Source of the DNA: Cyanobacteriota bacterium
GTDB taxonomy: Bacteria > Cyanobacteriota > Cyanobacteriia > CACIAM-69d
Reading direction: 5' to 3'
Assembly: GCA_022402445.1 (NCBI GenBank)
Contig: JAKRSF010000006.1
Coordinates: 522,540 to 586,539, forward strand
Length of the DNA stretch: 64,000 bases
Within the stretch, counting starts at the first letter, position 1. Every line of letters begins with the position of its first letter. A model generated the notes under the pieces. It was not told the DNA's origin. It saw nothing but the letters and a program-made list of their open reading frames with translations, and searched no databases. Both the position numbers and the translations under genes were made by a program. Below are positions 43,627 to 52,275 of this stretch, one piece after another.

Positions 43627-45158
43627 GCCGTCAGCCGTTCGGTGAGGGCTGCGGCGGCCTGTTCGCGATCGTCAAAGTGGATCTTTTCGGTCCCTAGGAT
43701 CTGATAATCCTCGTGGCCCTTCCCGGCGATTAGCACGCAGTCACCGGCTTGCGCCTGGGCGATCGCCAGCCGGATCGCCGCCGCGCGATCGCCCTCCACC
43801 AGCACCCGCATTCCTTCGGGGATGCCCGCCACCACATCATCGAGGATCCGCTGGGGATCCTCCGTGCGGGGATTATCGGAGGTGACGATCGCCCAGTCCG
43901 CCAATTCCGCCCCGATTTTCCCCATGATTGGCCGTTTGGTGCGATCGCGATCGCCCCCGCAGCCGAACACACAGATCAACTCCCGCTCCACAAAGGGCCG
44001 CGCCGCCCGCAGGGCATTTTCTAAACTGTCCGGCGTGTGGGCATAGTCCACAATCACACTAATGTCCTGCGATCGCGCCCCGTCCGGCACCGTCACCCGC
44101 TGCATCCGCCCCGGCACCCCCGGAAACTGGGGCAGCGCCGCCACCATGGCCCCCAGGGGTACGCCCAAATGGAGGCCCGCCCCCACCGCCGCCAGCAGAT
44201 TTTGCAGATTAAATTGACCCACCAACGGCGACTGGAACGGCGCAGATCCCGCTGGCGTCACCAGTTCGCCGGACACCCCATCGAGGCCATAGGTCAACCC
44301 CCGCAGGTGCAGATCCGCCGACCCATCCGCCACGCTGTAGGTCCAGACGCGATCGCGCGGCAACTCCGCCACCAGCCGCTGCCCGTAGGGATCATCGACA
44401 TTCACGATCGCCCGCCCCGCCAGGTACGGATCCTTAAAAAGCTGAGCCTTGGCGGCAAAATACGCCTCCATCGTGCCGTGGTAGTCCAAATGATCTTGGG
44501 TGAGATTGGTGAACACCGCCACCTCGAAGGGGCAATTTTTCACCCGCCGCTGATCGAGGGCGTGGGAACTCACTTCCATCACGGCGCTGTCGGCCCCGGC
44601 GGCCAATGCTCCGGCCAACTGCCCCTGTAATTCCACGGCGAAGGGGGTGGTGTGGACCGCCGTTTCCTCGAATCCGGGCCAGCGCACCACCAAGGTTCCC
44701 AGCAGGGCCGGTTTGCGATCGCCCGCCGCCAGGAAAAATTCCACCAGTTGCGTGGTCGTGGTTTTGCCGTTGGTGCCCGTCACGCCCACCAGTTGCAGCC
44801 GCTGGGCCGGGTGCCCATGGAACGCCGCCGCCAGATCGCCGCAGGCGGCCACCACATCCGCCACGCCGATCACCAGCGGTTTGGGTTGATCCGTCGGCCA
44901 GGTGGCTAGGGTTTCCGCCGCCCGCTGCGCCGCCGCCTCCGACACCACCGCCGTGATCGCCCCCGCCGCGATCGCACTTTGCCAAAAATCGCCCCCATCC
45001 ACCCGCGTACCGGGCATCCCAATGAACACATCACCGGGCTGACAGGCTTGGGAATTGGTGGTCAACCCCTTGACGGGCACCGCCAAATCCAGCGTTTCGA
45101 TCCCATCCGGCAGCGTCACCGACGGCGTGAGGGCCGCGATCGCATCCCGTAGTTCCAT
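43623..45158 (-). CDS. murE: UDP-N-acetylmuramoyl-tripeptide synthetase (MurE)
   Basis: The enzyme has 511 residues and adds the third amino acid to UDP-MurNAc-L-Ala-D-Glu in peptidoglycan synthesis. Features: N-terminal substrate domain (GLTTNSQACQPGDVFIGMPG), Mur ligase P-loop GVTGTNGKTT (125-134), ATP-site EVSSHALDQ, FTNLTQDHLDYHG and VIVDYAHTPDSLENAL. The specificity motif DNPRTEDP (428-435) indicates meso-diaminopimelate rather than lysine. The protein begins at ATG 45158 (MELRDAIAAL); ATGs 4 and 11 codons upstream exist. Its stop overlaps the stop of the convergent gene in the tetramer CTAG. Confidence 0.95.
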   Translation of the reverse strand: MELRDAIAALTPSVTLPDGIETLDLAVPVKGLTTNSQACQPGDVFIGMPGTRVDGGDFWQSAIAAGAITAVVSEAAAQRAAETLATWPTDQPKPLVIGVADVVAACGDLAAAFHGHPAQRLQLVGVTGTNGKTTTTQLVEFFLAAGDRKPALLGTLVVRWPGFEETAVHTTPFAVELQGQLAGALAAGADSAVMEVSSHALDQRRVKNCPFEVAVFTNLTQDHLDYHGTMEAYFAAKAQLFKDPYLAGRAIVNVDDPYGQRLVAELPRDRVWTYSVADGSADLHLRGLTYGLDGVSGELVTPAGSAPFQSPLVGQFNLQNLLAAVGAGLHLGVPLGAMVAALPQFPGVPGRMQRVTVPDGARSQDISVIVDYAHTPDSLENALRAARPFVERELICVFGCGGDRDRTKRPIMGKIGAELADWAIVTSDNPRTEDPQRILDDVVAGIPEGMRVLVEGDRAAAIRLAIAQAQAGDCVLIAGKGHEDYQILGTEKIHFDDREQAAAALTERLTA

Positions 45159-45263
45159 GGTGCTGTCCATCCTTTCAACAGGGTTTGTCAATCAAGGGGG
45201 TCTGGAGCGTTTGTAGCATGGGTTTTGCCCGTCGTTGGGCCAGTGTCCCTTGCTCAATTTGCC

Positions 45264-45542
45264 CTAATTACGGCCCAGGGCGGGGCGGAGCATCTGTTCG
45301 ATCTGAACAGCGGCGGCGCGGGGGGCGGGGCGCGGCAGGGGGCGATCGCCGGTGCCATCGGTGGCCTTGACCATCAAAACGGGCACTTCAAATTGATAGG
45401 CTTCCATCCACGCTTCCCGTTCGGTAATGTCGCGAATTTCTAGGTCAAAGGGGAGGGAGTCCGCCGCGATCGCGCGCAATTTTGCTTCCAAATCTTCGCA
45501 GAGATGGCATCCGGGCCGGGAATATAAAATTAAGGTCGCCAT
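45264..45542 (-). CDS. Glutaredoxin family protein
   Basis: The protein has 92 residues. MATLILYSRPGCHLCEDLEAKL has the CxxC active site CHLC at residues 12-15. LEIRDITEREAWMEAYQFEVPVLMV follows, with the cis-proline VPVL of the thioredoxin fold. This is the DUF836 glutaredoxin-like subgroup, often involved in thiol-disulfide exchange. Its substrate is not evident. ATG 45542 is chosen because the upstream in-frame codons do not fit the fold. It lies 105 bp after the murE start on the same strand, reading away from the DUF445 gene. Confidence 0.88.
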   Translation of the reverse strand: MATLILYSRPGCHLCEDLEAKLRAIAADSLPFDLEIRDITEREAWMEAYQFEVPVLMVKATDGTGDRPLPRPAPRAAAVQIEQMLRPALGRN

Positions 45543-45650
45543 GGTATTTTTAGCTCGGTTAAGATCGCCCTTGATCCGAACGCTATCATCCCATGGACGC
45601 AATTAGCCCACAACGTCCATCGCTGCAAATCAATTTCACATCAACCGTAG

Positions 45651-45669
45651 GGGCGGGGTTTCCCCGCCC
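45651..45669. repeat. GC-rich palindrome in the glutaredoxin-DUF445 gap
   Basis: GGGCGGGGTTTCCCCGCCC is a perfect inverted repeat of GGGCGGGG and CCCCGCCC around TTT, preceded by GTAG. Similar hairpins are scattered in many cyanobacterial genomes. I see only one copy in this window and no T-run after it, so a terminator role is uncertain. Confidence 0.6.
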
Positions 45670-45720
45670 AGCCCCCACGATCCCCCATAGGATCGCGCAT
45701 GAACAGGGGACATCAAAGAA

Positions 45721-47025
45721 TCATCGAAAAAGTAACGTGACCGATTGAATCAAGCCGATCGCGAGGCCCAAAACGCCACCCAAATTGACGATCGCCTGCA
45801 ATTCACTTTTCACAATCCCTTCGATCGCCCGCTCTAGGTTTTCCGGACTCGTGGCCATCACCCGGCCCACAATGACGCGATCGAGGTCGAGGATGGGCAA
45901 CACCCGCGCCACAATTTTTTCTAAATCCCGCTCCAGGTAGCGGTCCAGCACCAGGGCCAACTCATAGCTCACGGAATCGAGGGAATTGCGCACCGCCACG
46001 GAACTTTGGATGCGCCCCAATAAATTAGTTGCCACCTGTTCCCAATCCACCGATGCGCTCACCTCCTGGAGTACCGAAGTGCCGCGCGTTTGGAGATAGG
46101 TCCGCAGGCTTTCCCGCAGGGCGCGCCGCAGGGTACGGACGGTGGAGGTGGGCAGCTTTTGTAGGGAAATATCCCGCAGCCAGTTGTAGAGGCGATCGCG
46201 GGCCTGCAACTGCTCTAATAACTCCGCAAACTGTTGATTGGCCGCCACCGGTTCATCCACACAAAAACTCCGCAGGCGCACGAGGGCATTGCGGACACCA
46301 AATAAATTTGCCACGACCCAATAGGTGCCGCTGGTGCGTTCCCGGAAACTGTCGTCAATGATGCGGATATTGTCGTCGGTCAAAAAGTCCACTAATCCCA
46401 GGCGCAGGCGATTCGGTGCAAAGATGCCATCGAGAAGCCATTGGGCAATTTGGCGGGCCTGCGATCGCGTCAGGCGATAGTCCAAAAGCACCCGATCAAA
46501 TAATCGATTCAGTTGATCTTTTAAAAAATCTTCGCTGCGCGCCCAAACTTTTAGTAAACGGGGCAAGGATTCCCCCACTAAATCGTGCAAAACCCCCGCG
46601 AGAATATGGGCGGTTTTCGATTGGCGATCGCCCTGCATTTGCTCTAAAGTCAGGGCCAACAGCCAGCGGATAGCTCCCTGGACGCGATCGAGATCCAGGA
46701 GCCGCCGCGCAATTTGCTCGAGCTCCGTGGGCGTCAGGAGGGATTCGGTGATCGTATTAGAAATGCGTTTGGCGAGGCGTTCCTGGTTGCGCGGAATCAA
46801 TCCCGGCGTGAAGGGCAGGCGGAACTGGCTCACGTGGATGGGGCGGTAGGGGCGAAACAGCATTTTGATGGCCAGATCATTGGTGAAATAGCCGATCGCG
46901 CCCCCGGCCAGGGGGGGCACCGCATAGATCCACCAGTCCGCCACCACAGCCACTACTCCCGCCACCACCGCATCGTCTATGGGCACAAAATCATCACCAG
47001 TCCCCGGCGATCGCGCGGGGTCCAC
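45721..47025 (-). CDS. DUF445 (UPF0754) family membrane protein
   Basis: The protein has 434 residues. The N-terminus (VVAGVVAVVADWWIYAVPPLAGGAIGYFTNDLAIKMLFRPYRP) holds a membrane span with the family signature GYFTNxLAIKMLFRP. FTPGLIPRNQERLAKRIS comes next. A long helical middle part is followed by a C-terminal span (LQAIVNLGGVLGLAIGLIQSVTLLF). The topology suggests both ends in the membrane and a large soluble helical loop. No biochemical function is established to my knowledge. The start is a GTG at 47025, as no ATG is available before the conserved region. Confidence 0.85.
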   Translation of the reverse strand: MDPARSPGTGDDFVPIDDAVVAGVVAVVADWWIYAVPPLAGGAIGYFTNDLAIKMLFRPYRPIHVSQFRLPFTPGLIPRNQERLAKRISNTITESLLTPTELEQIARRLLDLDRVQGAIRWLLALTLEQMQGDRQSKTAHILAGVLHDLVGESLPRLLKVWARSEDFLKDQLNRLFDRVLLDYRLTRSQARQIAQWLLDGIFAPNRLRLGLVDFLTDDNIRIIDDSFRERTSGTYWVVANLFGVRNALVRLRSFCVDEPVAANQQFAELLEQLQARDRLYNWLRDISLQKLPTSTVRTLRRALRESLRTYLQTRGTSVLQEVSASVDWEQVATNLLGRIQSSVAVRNSLDSVSYELALVLDRYLERDLEKIVARVLPILDLDRVIVGRVMATSPENLERAIEGIVKSELQAIVNLGGVLGLAIGLIQSVTLLFR

Positions 47026-47048
47026 GGACGGCTGAAACTACCGTACCA

Positions 47049-47783
47049 TCAGGGTTTTTCGCCCTCCACTGTCGCCACCAATAGTCCCATCATACCGCCC
47101 GCGATCGGGTAGTGAACGGCGCGCGCAAACCCCGCCGCCCGCGCGAGGGCCACCTGCTGCGGCCCGGTGGGAAACTGCTCTAGGCTCGGCCAAATGTAGG
47201 CATAGTCGTCCGTGAGGCCACAGTCCGCCGCCGCTGGCACGACGATCGCGTCGAGATACCACCGCTGGAACTGGCGCATCCATGGCCCCTCCGGGCGGTG
47301 CATATCCAAAATCGCCACGGAGCCACCGGGCCGCAGCACCCGCCGCACCTGGGCCAGGGCCTGGGGAATATCCACCACATTGCGCAGGCCGTAGCCCATG
47401 GTGGCGCAGTCAAAAGTTCCGTCGGCAAAGGGCAGATCCAGCACGTCCCCCTCGATCCAGGTGATGGCGTCCCCCCAGGGCGATCGCGCCGCCCGCCGCC
47501 GAGCCGCCGCCAGCAGATTGGCCGAAAAATCTAGCCCCGTCACCGAGCCCGCCCGATCGCCCGCCCGCGATCGCGCCACCGTCTGGGCCAGCAACAAACT
47601 CAAATCCCCACTGCCACAGCACAGATCCAACGTGCGATCGCCCCGCCGCGCCCCACAGCCATTGATCGCCATGCGCTTCCAGATGCGGTGCAGGCCAAAA
47701 CTCAGGCGATCATTAAACTCGTCATAGACCGGCGCAATGCGATCAAACAAAGACCGGACAGCTTCAGCGCGATCGGCAACCAT
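47049..47783 (-). CDS. menG: 2-phytyl-1,4-naphthoquinone methyltransferase (MenG/UbiE)
   Basis: The protein has 244 residues and belongs to the UbiE/COQ5 family. It contains VRSLFDRIAPVYDEFNDRLSFGLHRIWKR, motif I TLDLCCGSGDLSLLLA (about 50-65), VTGLDFSANLLAAAR, the family-specific TMGYGLRNVVDIPQALAQVRRVLRPGG and YAYIWPSLEQFP. In cyanobacteria this enzyme performs the final methylation of phylloquinone, the photosystem I quinone. The general family also acts on ubiquinone and menaquinone. The DUF445 gene follows in the same direction after 23 bp, suggesting co-transcription. Confidence 0.93.
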   Translation of the reverse strand: MVADRAEAVRSLFDRIAPVYDEFNDRLSFGLHRIWKRMAINGCGARRGDRTLDLCCGSGDLSLLLAQTVARSRAGDRAGSVTGLDFSANLLAAARRRAARSPWGDAITWIEGDVLDLPFADGTFDCATMGYGLRNVVDIPQALAQVRRVLRPGGSVAILDMHRPEGPWMRQFQRWYLDAIVVPAAADCGLTDDYAYIWPSLEQFPTGPQQVALARAAGFARAVHYPIAGGMMGLLVATVEGEKP

Positions 47784-48024
47784 AGGAGCCCCAGGCCCTC
47801 ATCCAACGACACGAACACCCAACCCAGACGGACCCCCATTATCAGCGGCGATCGCCCCCCGGTCTAGCCCGCCGCGATTGCCACCCCCCAGGACCCATTG
47901 CCTCGAAAACACATCGGACTAGAATTGTGGAGCATTGCCGCGATCGCCAGCCCAGCCCCCTTCAATCCCCCCTTTTAGACCCCCTTACCCCCCCAAAGCC
48001 CTTAGCATCTACCCGTCCTTAACC

Positions 48025-49281
48025 ATGCCAATCCTCAAAATCACCCAGCCCACCGTCCTCAAAACCCGTCCCGTCCAGTCCTACCTACTCAGCGGCACCG
48101 AACGGCTCTCCATGGCCCCCCAGGAACTCGCCGCCACCGAAGCCACCCTAGAGGGCAACCACTACCGCGTCGTTCTCCAGCAACCCCTCAAGGACCGGCG
48201 GGAATGGTTCGCCTTCCAGGAGCACGTCACCCTCGTGGCCTCCACCCCCGCCCCGGGCTACCCGGACCAGCCCGCCCCCGGCAGCCCCGCCCCCGCCCCC
48301 GCCGCCACCGCCACCCTCCTGGTCAAGGCCCAAACCATCTTCAAGGCGCGCCTCGCCCTGGCCTCAGAACTCAGCAGCGCCGAAAAAATTAACGCCAAAC
48401 TCGGTGAATTTGCCGTTGAATCCATCGAAGACGTGGGCGATAGCCACCTCAAAATCGTCCTGGTGGATCCCATTGACGATCGCAAGGAATGGTTCGTTTT
48501 CCGGGGCCACGTCAGCGTAGTCAACGTCCCCCCCTATCCCGCCCCCAAGGACGACGGCAAGCCCGAACCCCTGCCCCGCCTGAAGGTGAACGTCAGCACC
48601 GTCTTCAAAATCAAGCCCGTTGCCTCCGGGGATCTGGGGGACTCGGAAAAAATCTCCATCTCCCCCGGCGAATTTCCGATCGCGGCGGTGCGGACCGAAG
48701 GCAAGCACCACGACGTGACCTTCAAGCAAATGATTGACAACCGGTTGCAGTGGTTCGTCTTCAGTGAGCATGTGACCTTCCTGGATGCGGATGGGCTGCT
48801 CAGTGCTGCCTCGGCTCCGGCTCCGGCACCGGCCCCGACTCCGGCCCCCGAACCCCGTGGCCCCATGATCACGATCGCGGGCTACGGCAGCGTGGGGCTC
48901 AATGATCCGATTATTCCCAACGGCAACTTCACCTGGGCCGAGGCCACCAAGGGGGGCAGCCGCCTACCGGAAAGCGCCACCATTTCGCGCAATATCATCC
49001 GCATGGCGGAGCGGATGGAGGAGGTGCGCAACCGCCTGGGGAATCGGTCGATCCACATCACCAGTTGGTACCGCCCGCCTGCGGTCAATCGGGCCGTGGG
49101 GGGGGCGACCTTCTCCACCCATATCCAGGGCCATGGGGTAGATTTTGTGGCGAGTGGCCTGTCGCCCCGGGCGGTGCAGCAGATTCTGGATCCGTGGTGG
49201 CCCGGTGGGTTGGGCTATGGCAGTACGTTTACCCATTTGGACAATCGGGGTTACCGGGCCCGGTGGAATTATGGCAATTAG
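48025..49281 (+). CDS. M15-type peptidase with three N-terminal 65-residue repeats
   Basis: The protein has 418 residues. Three homologous modules of about 65 residues lead: each contains a TVFK-like strand, an E(K/R)(I/L) segment and an EWF(A/V)F..HV ending (about 4-70, 95-160, 185-250). They are separated by Pro/Ala linkers (APAPAPAP). They look like SH3-type binding domains. The C-terminal domain (about 285-418) is a peptidase M15A fold: ITSWYRPPAVNRAVGGA, the zinc motif STHIQGHGVDF and a final His in FTHLDNRG. Such enzymes cut D-Ala peptide bonds in peptidoglycan. No signal peptide is visible at ATG 48025 (MPILKITQPTVLK), which is odd for a wall enzyme. Confidence 0.82.
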   Translation: MPILKITQPTVLKTRPVQSYLLSGTERLSMAPQELAATEATLEGNHYRVVLQQPLKDRREWFAFQEHVTLVASTPAPGYPDQPAPGSPAPAPAATATLLVKAQTIFKARLALASELSSAEKINAKLGEFAVESIEDVGDSHLKIVLVDPIDDRKEWFVFRGHVSVVNVPPYPAPKDDGKPEPLPRLKVNVSTVFKIKPVASGDLGDSEKISISPGEFPIAAVRTEGKHHDVTFKQMIDNRLQWFVFSEHVTFLDADGLLSAASAPAPAPAPTPAPEPRGPMITIAGYGSVGLNDPIIPNGNFTWAEATKGGSRLPESATISRNIIRMAERMEEVRNRLGNRSIHITSWYRPPAVNRAVGGATFSTHIQGHGVDFVASGLSPRAVQQILDPWWPGGLGYGSTFTHLDNRGYRARWNYGN

Positions 49282-49366
49282 TGCTGGGGGGTGCGGCGCG
49301 GGGAGGCTGGCGATCGCGCCGGGGGCTATTGCCGTTTGGCGGGGGGCCTAGGGTTGTTCGGTGGCC

Positions 49367-52246
49367 ATGGTTGATTCTGCGGATCCTGCCGATCGCCCGT
49401 CCCCCTCGGACACCAATCTGAAGGCGGCGCTCCAAATTGCCCGAACGATCGCGCGATCGTCGGGTCAATTTGTGCCGATTTTTGCCCGCTGCAATTACGG
49501 CATTACGATCGAGCGGGCGCTGCAAACCCTCTCGGATCTGTGGCCCCAGGTGGCGGGCGATCGCGGGCCGTTGCGCTGGATTTCGGTGACCCTGGCGGGC
49601 GATCGCCCTTCCCTGTTCCATGGGCTACAACAGGCGATCGCGGCGGACCAGCACCCGGAGCCGCCCGCCTTTGCCGTGGTGTTTGGCCTGTCGTGCCTGG
49701 AGGATTTGGAAGGCACCCTCGTGGCGGCTAATGTGATGCGCAATGAGTTCCAGCGGGGCATTTCCATGCCGGTGGTGCTGTGGCTCAGCGATGGGGCCTT
49801 GGCGACGTTGGTGCGGATTGCGCCGGATTTTTATAGCTATGGCACCACGAAGCGCTTCGAGGCGGATCCTGAGGATTTGGCCGCTGCGGTGGCGACGCGG
49901 GTGGATCAGGCCATGGAGCGGGCTTTGGAGATTGGGGCGGGGCGGTTTTTGGCGACCGATGGGGCCGCCAGCCGCGAGGTGGCCGCCGCCCGTCAGGAAC
50001 TGCGCGATCGCCAGCGCCCCCTAGGACCAGCATTGGAGGCGGGGGTGGAATTTGTCCTGGCCCAGAACCCGGATCTGCCCCTGGAGACCTCCAAGATCCA
50101 CTATGAACGCAGTTTGGCCCTGTTCCGCTCGGCGGGCGATCGCGTGCGCGAGGGCTGCGTTTGGTTTTACCTAAACCTCTGGTGGCGGCGGGTGGCGGTG
50201 CGCCAGCGCGATCGCTACGACGAAGCCTATGGCCATGCCCGCTACTGCTGCGATCGCGCCCTGGCCTGTTTCAAGGCAGCCGATCGCGAAGACCTCACGG
50301 CCCGGTTTGTCAGCGGCCTGTGCGCCGTCCTCCAGCGCCAGAAAGCCTGGGAAGAACTGGAGCGGGTCGCCAGCCATGCCATGGCCCTGCACCGCCGGGA
50401 TCCGATCCGCCTCGCCTACGATTGCGGTTCCCTGGCGATGGTGGCCCTGGCGCGGGAGCATTGGGACGATGCCCTCACCTTGACCGATCGCGCCTTGGCC
50501 CTCTATGGCCGGGTGCGCCCCCCCCGCAGCGGCCACCCCAGCGGCTGGGAACGGTTCGAGCGGGAGTTGCAGCTCTATCACCAGGAATTTTATTTATACC
50601 TGCGCGGGCGGGCCTTGACGGGCCTTGGGCGCATTCCCGAGGCGATCGATGACCTGAACCGGGCGCGGGGGACGGGCCATCCGGAATATGAGCCGGAGCT
50701 CTATGTGCGCATTCTCGAAACCCTGCGGCGGCTGCTCTTTGCCATGGGGGACTACCGCCAAGCCTATGAGGTGAAGCAGGAGCGGCAGGCGATCGAGGCG
50801 GAATATGGGTTTCGGCCTTTTACGGGGGCGGTGCGGCTGCGGCCCCTCAAGCGTCCGATTAATCCAGCCTGGGATCTGGGGCCGCGCGATCGCGATGGGG
50901 CGATCGCCGCCGGTCGGGAGGAGGATGTGCGGGAGTTGGTGCGCCGGGTGGCCCAGCCGCGCTACAAGCTGATCGTGATCCACGGGGCCTCCGGCGTAGG
51001 AAAAAGTTCGCTCCTGTGGGCGGGGCTGGTGCCCGCGTTGGCGCGGCTGACGGTGGATGGCAAGACGGTGATTCCGGTGGCCCTGCGGCGCTACGGCAAC
51101 TGGGCGCGGGATCTCAGCCGCAAGCTGGCTCGGGAAACCCAGGCGCTGTTGCCGAATTTGGGCACCTGGGACATTGAACCGACCCCCGAGGCGATCGCGG
51201 CGGCCCTGCGGGTGAGCGGCCAGCGCAATTGTTTGACGGTGCTGATTTTTGATCAGTTGGAGGAATTTTTCTTCGAGGGGGAAACGGGGCGCGATCGCCG
51301 GGTGCGGCAGCCGTTCTACCAATTCATTGGCCGCTGCATGGCCCTGCCGGATGTGAAGGTGATCTTTGCCCTGCGGGAGGATTATCTCCACTGTCTATTG
51401 GAACTCGATCGCCTGACGGACCTCGGGGCGATTGATGAGGATATTTTGCGGCGGGATGTGCGCTATGCCCTGGGGGATTTCTGCCGCGATCGCGCCCGAC
51501 AGGTGTTGATTGATCTGACGGCGCGATCGCAGTTTTACCTAGAGCCGGACCTGATCGATGCCCTGGTGGAGGATCTGGCGGCGGAATTGGGGGAGGTGCG
51601 GCCCATCGAGTTGCAGGTGGTGGGGGCACAGCTCCAGAGCGATGGCATCACCACCCTGGCGGCCTATCGGCAACTGGGCCGCCACCCAAAACAAACCCTG
51701 GTGGCGCGATCGCTGGCGGCGGTCATTGCCGACTGTGGCCCGCCCCATGAACGGCTCGCGGCCATTTGCCTTTATCTGCTGACCAATGAGCAAAACCTGC
51801 GGCCCCTGCGCACCCGGCGGGAGTTGGAGAAGGAATTGCACCAGCTCGATCTGGAGCCGGAGCCCGCCACCTTGAGCTTGATTTTGGATATTTTTGTCGG
51901 GTCGGGGCTGGCGTTCCTGGTGCCGGAGGAGACGGAGCCCTACTATCAATTGGTCCATGACTATTTGGTGCCGTTCATCCGCGATCGCCAGGGGGCGGAG
52001 ATAGAACGGCTGCGGGCAACCCTAGAGAGCGATCGCCAATATCGACGGCTGGAGCGGCTGCGATCGCGCGATCGACCCCCTTGGCCGTATTGGCTGGCCC
52101 CCCGGTGGCTCCGGCAAAGCTGGCGACGGGTCCGCCGGGTTTCCGAACGACTCCTGGCCCAGGGGCAGCGGCCGGTGGCCCTGTTGCCGCCGCGCCTCCA
52201 GCGTCCCCCCCAGCGCCCCCCTGGGGATGCCCCGCCCGAGTCCTAG
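49367..52246 (+). CDS. STAND-family NTPase with N-terminal TPR-like region
   Basis: The protein has 959 residues. Residues about 1-180 form an N-terminal alpha/beta domain (LRWISVTLAGDRPSLFHGL, MPVVLWLSDGALATLVRIAPDFYSY) as in some NTPase-TPR regulators. Residues about 210-475 form a helical TPR-like region (KIHYERSLALFRSAGDR..., DALTLTDRALALYGR). The STAND ATPase (nSTAND1-like) follows: Walker A GASGVGKSSLLWAGLVPAL at about 541-559, Walker B LTVLIFDQLEEFF, a sensor-type FALREDYL, and a winged-helix part ending YYQLVHDYLVPFIRDRQ. Most cyanobacterial relatives then carry WD40 repeats. This one ends in a short basic, proline-rich tail. STAND proteins are signal-gated switches, including antiviral sensors. 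The role here is unknown. ATG 49367 is preferred over GTG 49361. Confidence 0.82.
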   Translation: MVDSADPADRPSPSDTNLKAALQIARTIARSSGQFVPIFARCNYGITIERALQTLSDLWPQVAGDRGPLRWISVTLAGDRPSLFHGLQQAIAADQHPEPPAFAVVFGLSCLEDLEGTLVAANVMRNEFQRGISMPVVLWLSDGALATLVRIAPDFYSYGTTKRFEADPEDLAAAVATRVDQAMERALEIGAGRFLATDGAASREVAAARQELRDRQRPLGPALEAGVEFVLAQNPDLPLETSKIHYERSLALFRSAGDRVREGCVWFYLNLWWRRVAVRQRDRYDEAYGHARYCCDRALACFKAADREDLTARFVSGLCAVLQRQKAWEELERVASHAMALHRRDPIRLAYDCGSLAMVALAREHWDDALTLTDRALALYGRVRPPRSGHPSGWERFERELQLYHQEFYLYLRGRALTGLGRIPEAIDDLNRARGTGHPEYEPELYVRILETLRRLLFAMGDYRQAYEVKQERQAIEAEYGFRPFTGAVRLRPLKRPINPAWDLGPRDRDGAIAAGREEDVRELVRRVAQPRYKLIVIHGASGVGKSSLLWAGLVPALARLTVDGKTVIPVALRRYGNWARDLSRKLARETQALLPNLGTWDIEPTPEAIAAALRVSGQRNCLTVLIFDQLEEFFFEGETGRDRRVRQPFYQFIGRCMALPDVKVIFALREDYLHCLLELDRLTDLGAIDEDILRRDVRYALGDFCRDRARQVLIDLTARSQFYLEPDLIDALVEDLAAELGEVRPIELQVVGAQLQSDGITTLAAYRQLGRHPKQTLVARSLAAVIADCGPPHERLAAICLYLLTNEQNLRPLRTRRELEKELHQLDLEPEPATLSLILDIFVGSGLAFLVPEETEPYYQLVHDYLVPFIRDRQGAEIERLRATLESDRQYRRLERLRSRDRPPWPYWLAPRWLRQSWRRVRRVSERLLAQGQRPVALLPPRLQRPPQRPPGDAPPES

Positions 52247-52275
52247 CCCCCCTTCATCCTGAGCTGCTGCCCTGA

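Noticed and set aside
45651-45669. GC-rich palindrome as a terminator for the glutaredoxin or DUF445 gene
   Set aside because: It lies upstream of the glutaredoxin start and downstream of the DUF445 stop without a T-run, so I list it only as a repeat.
52247-52275. A possible cobalamin or other vitamin riboswitch before the EcfT-like gene
   Set aside because: Only 29 bp separate the two genes, too short for such an element, and no conserved box is seen upstream within the STAND gene.
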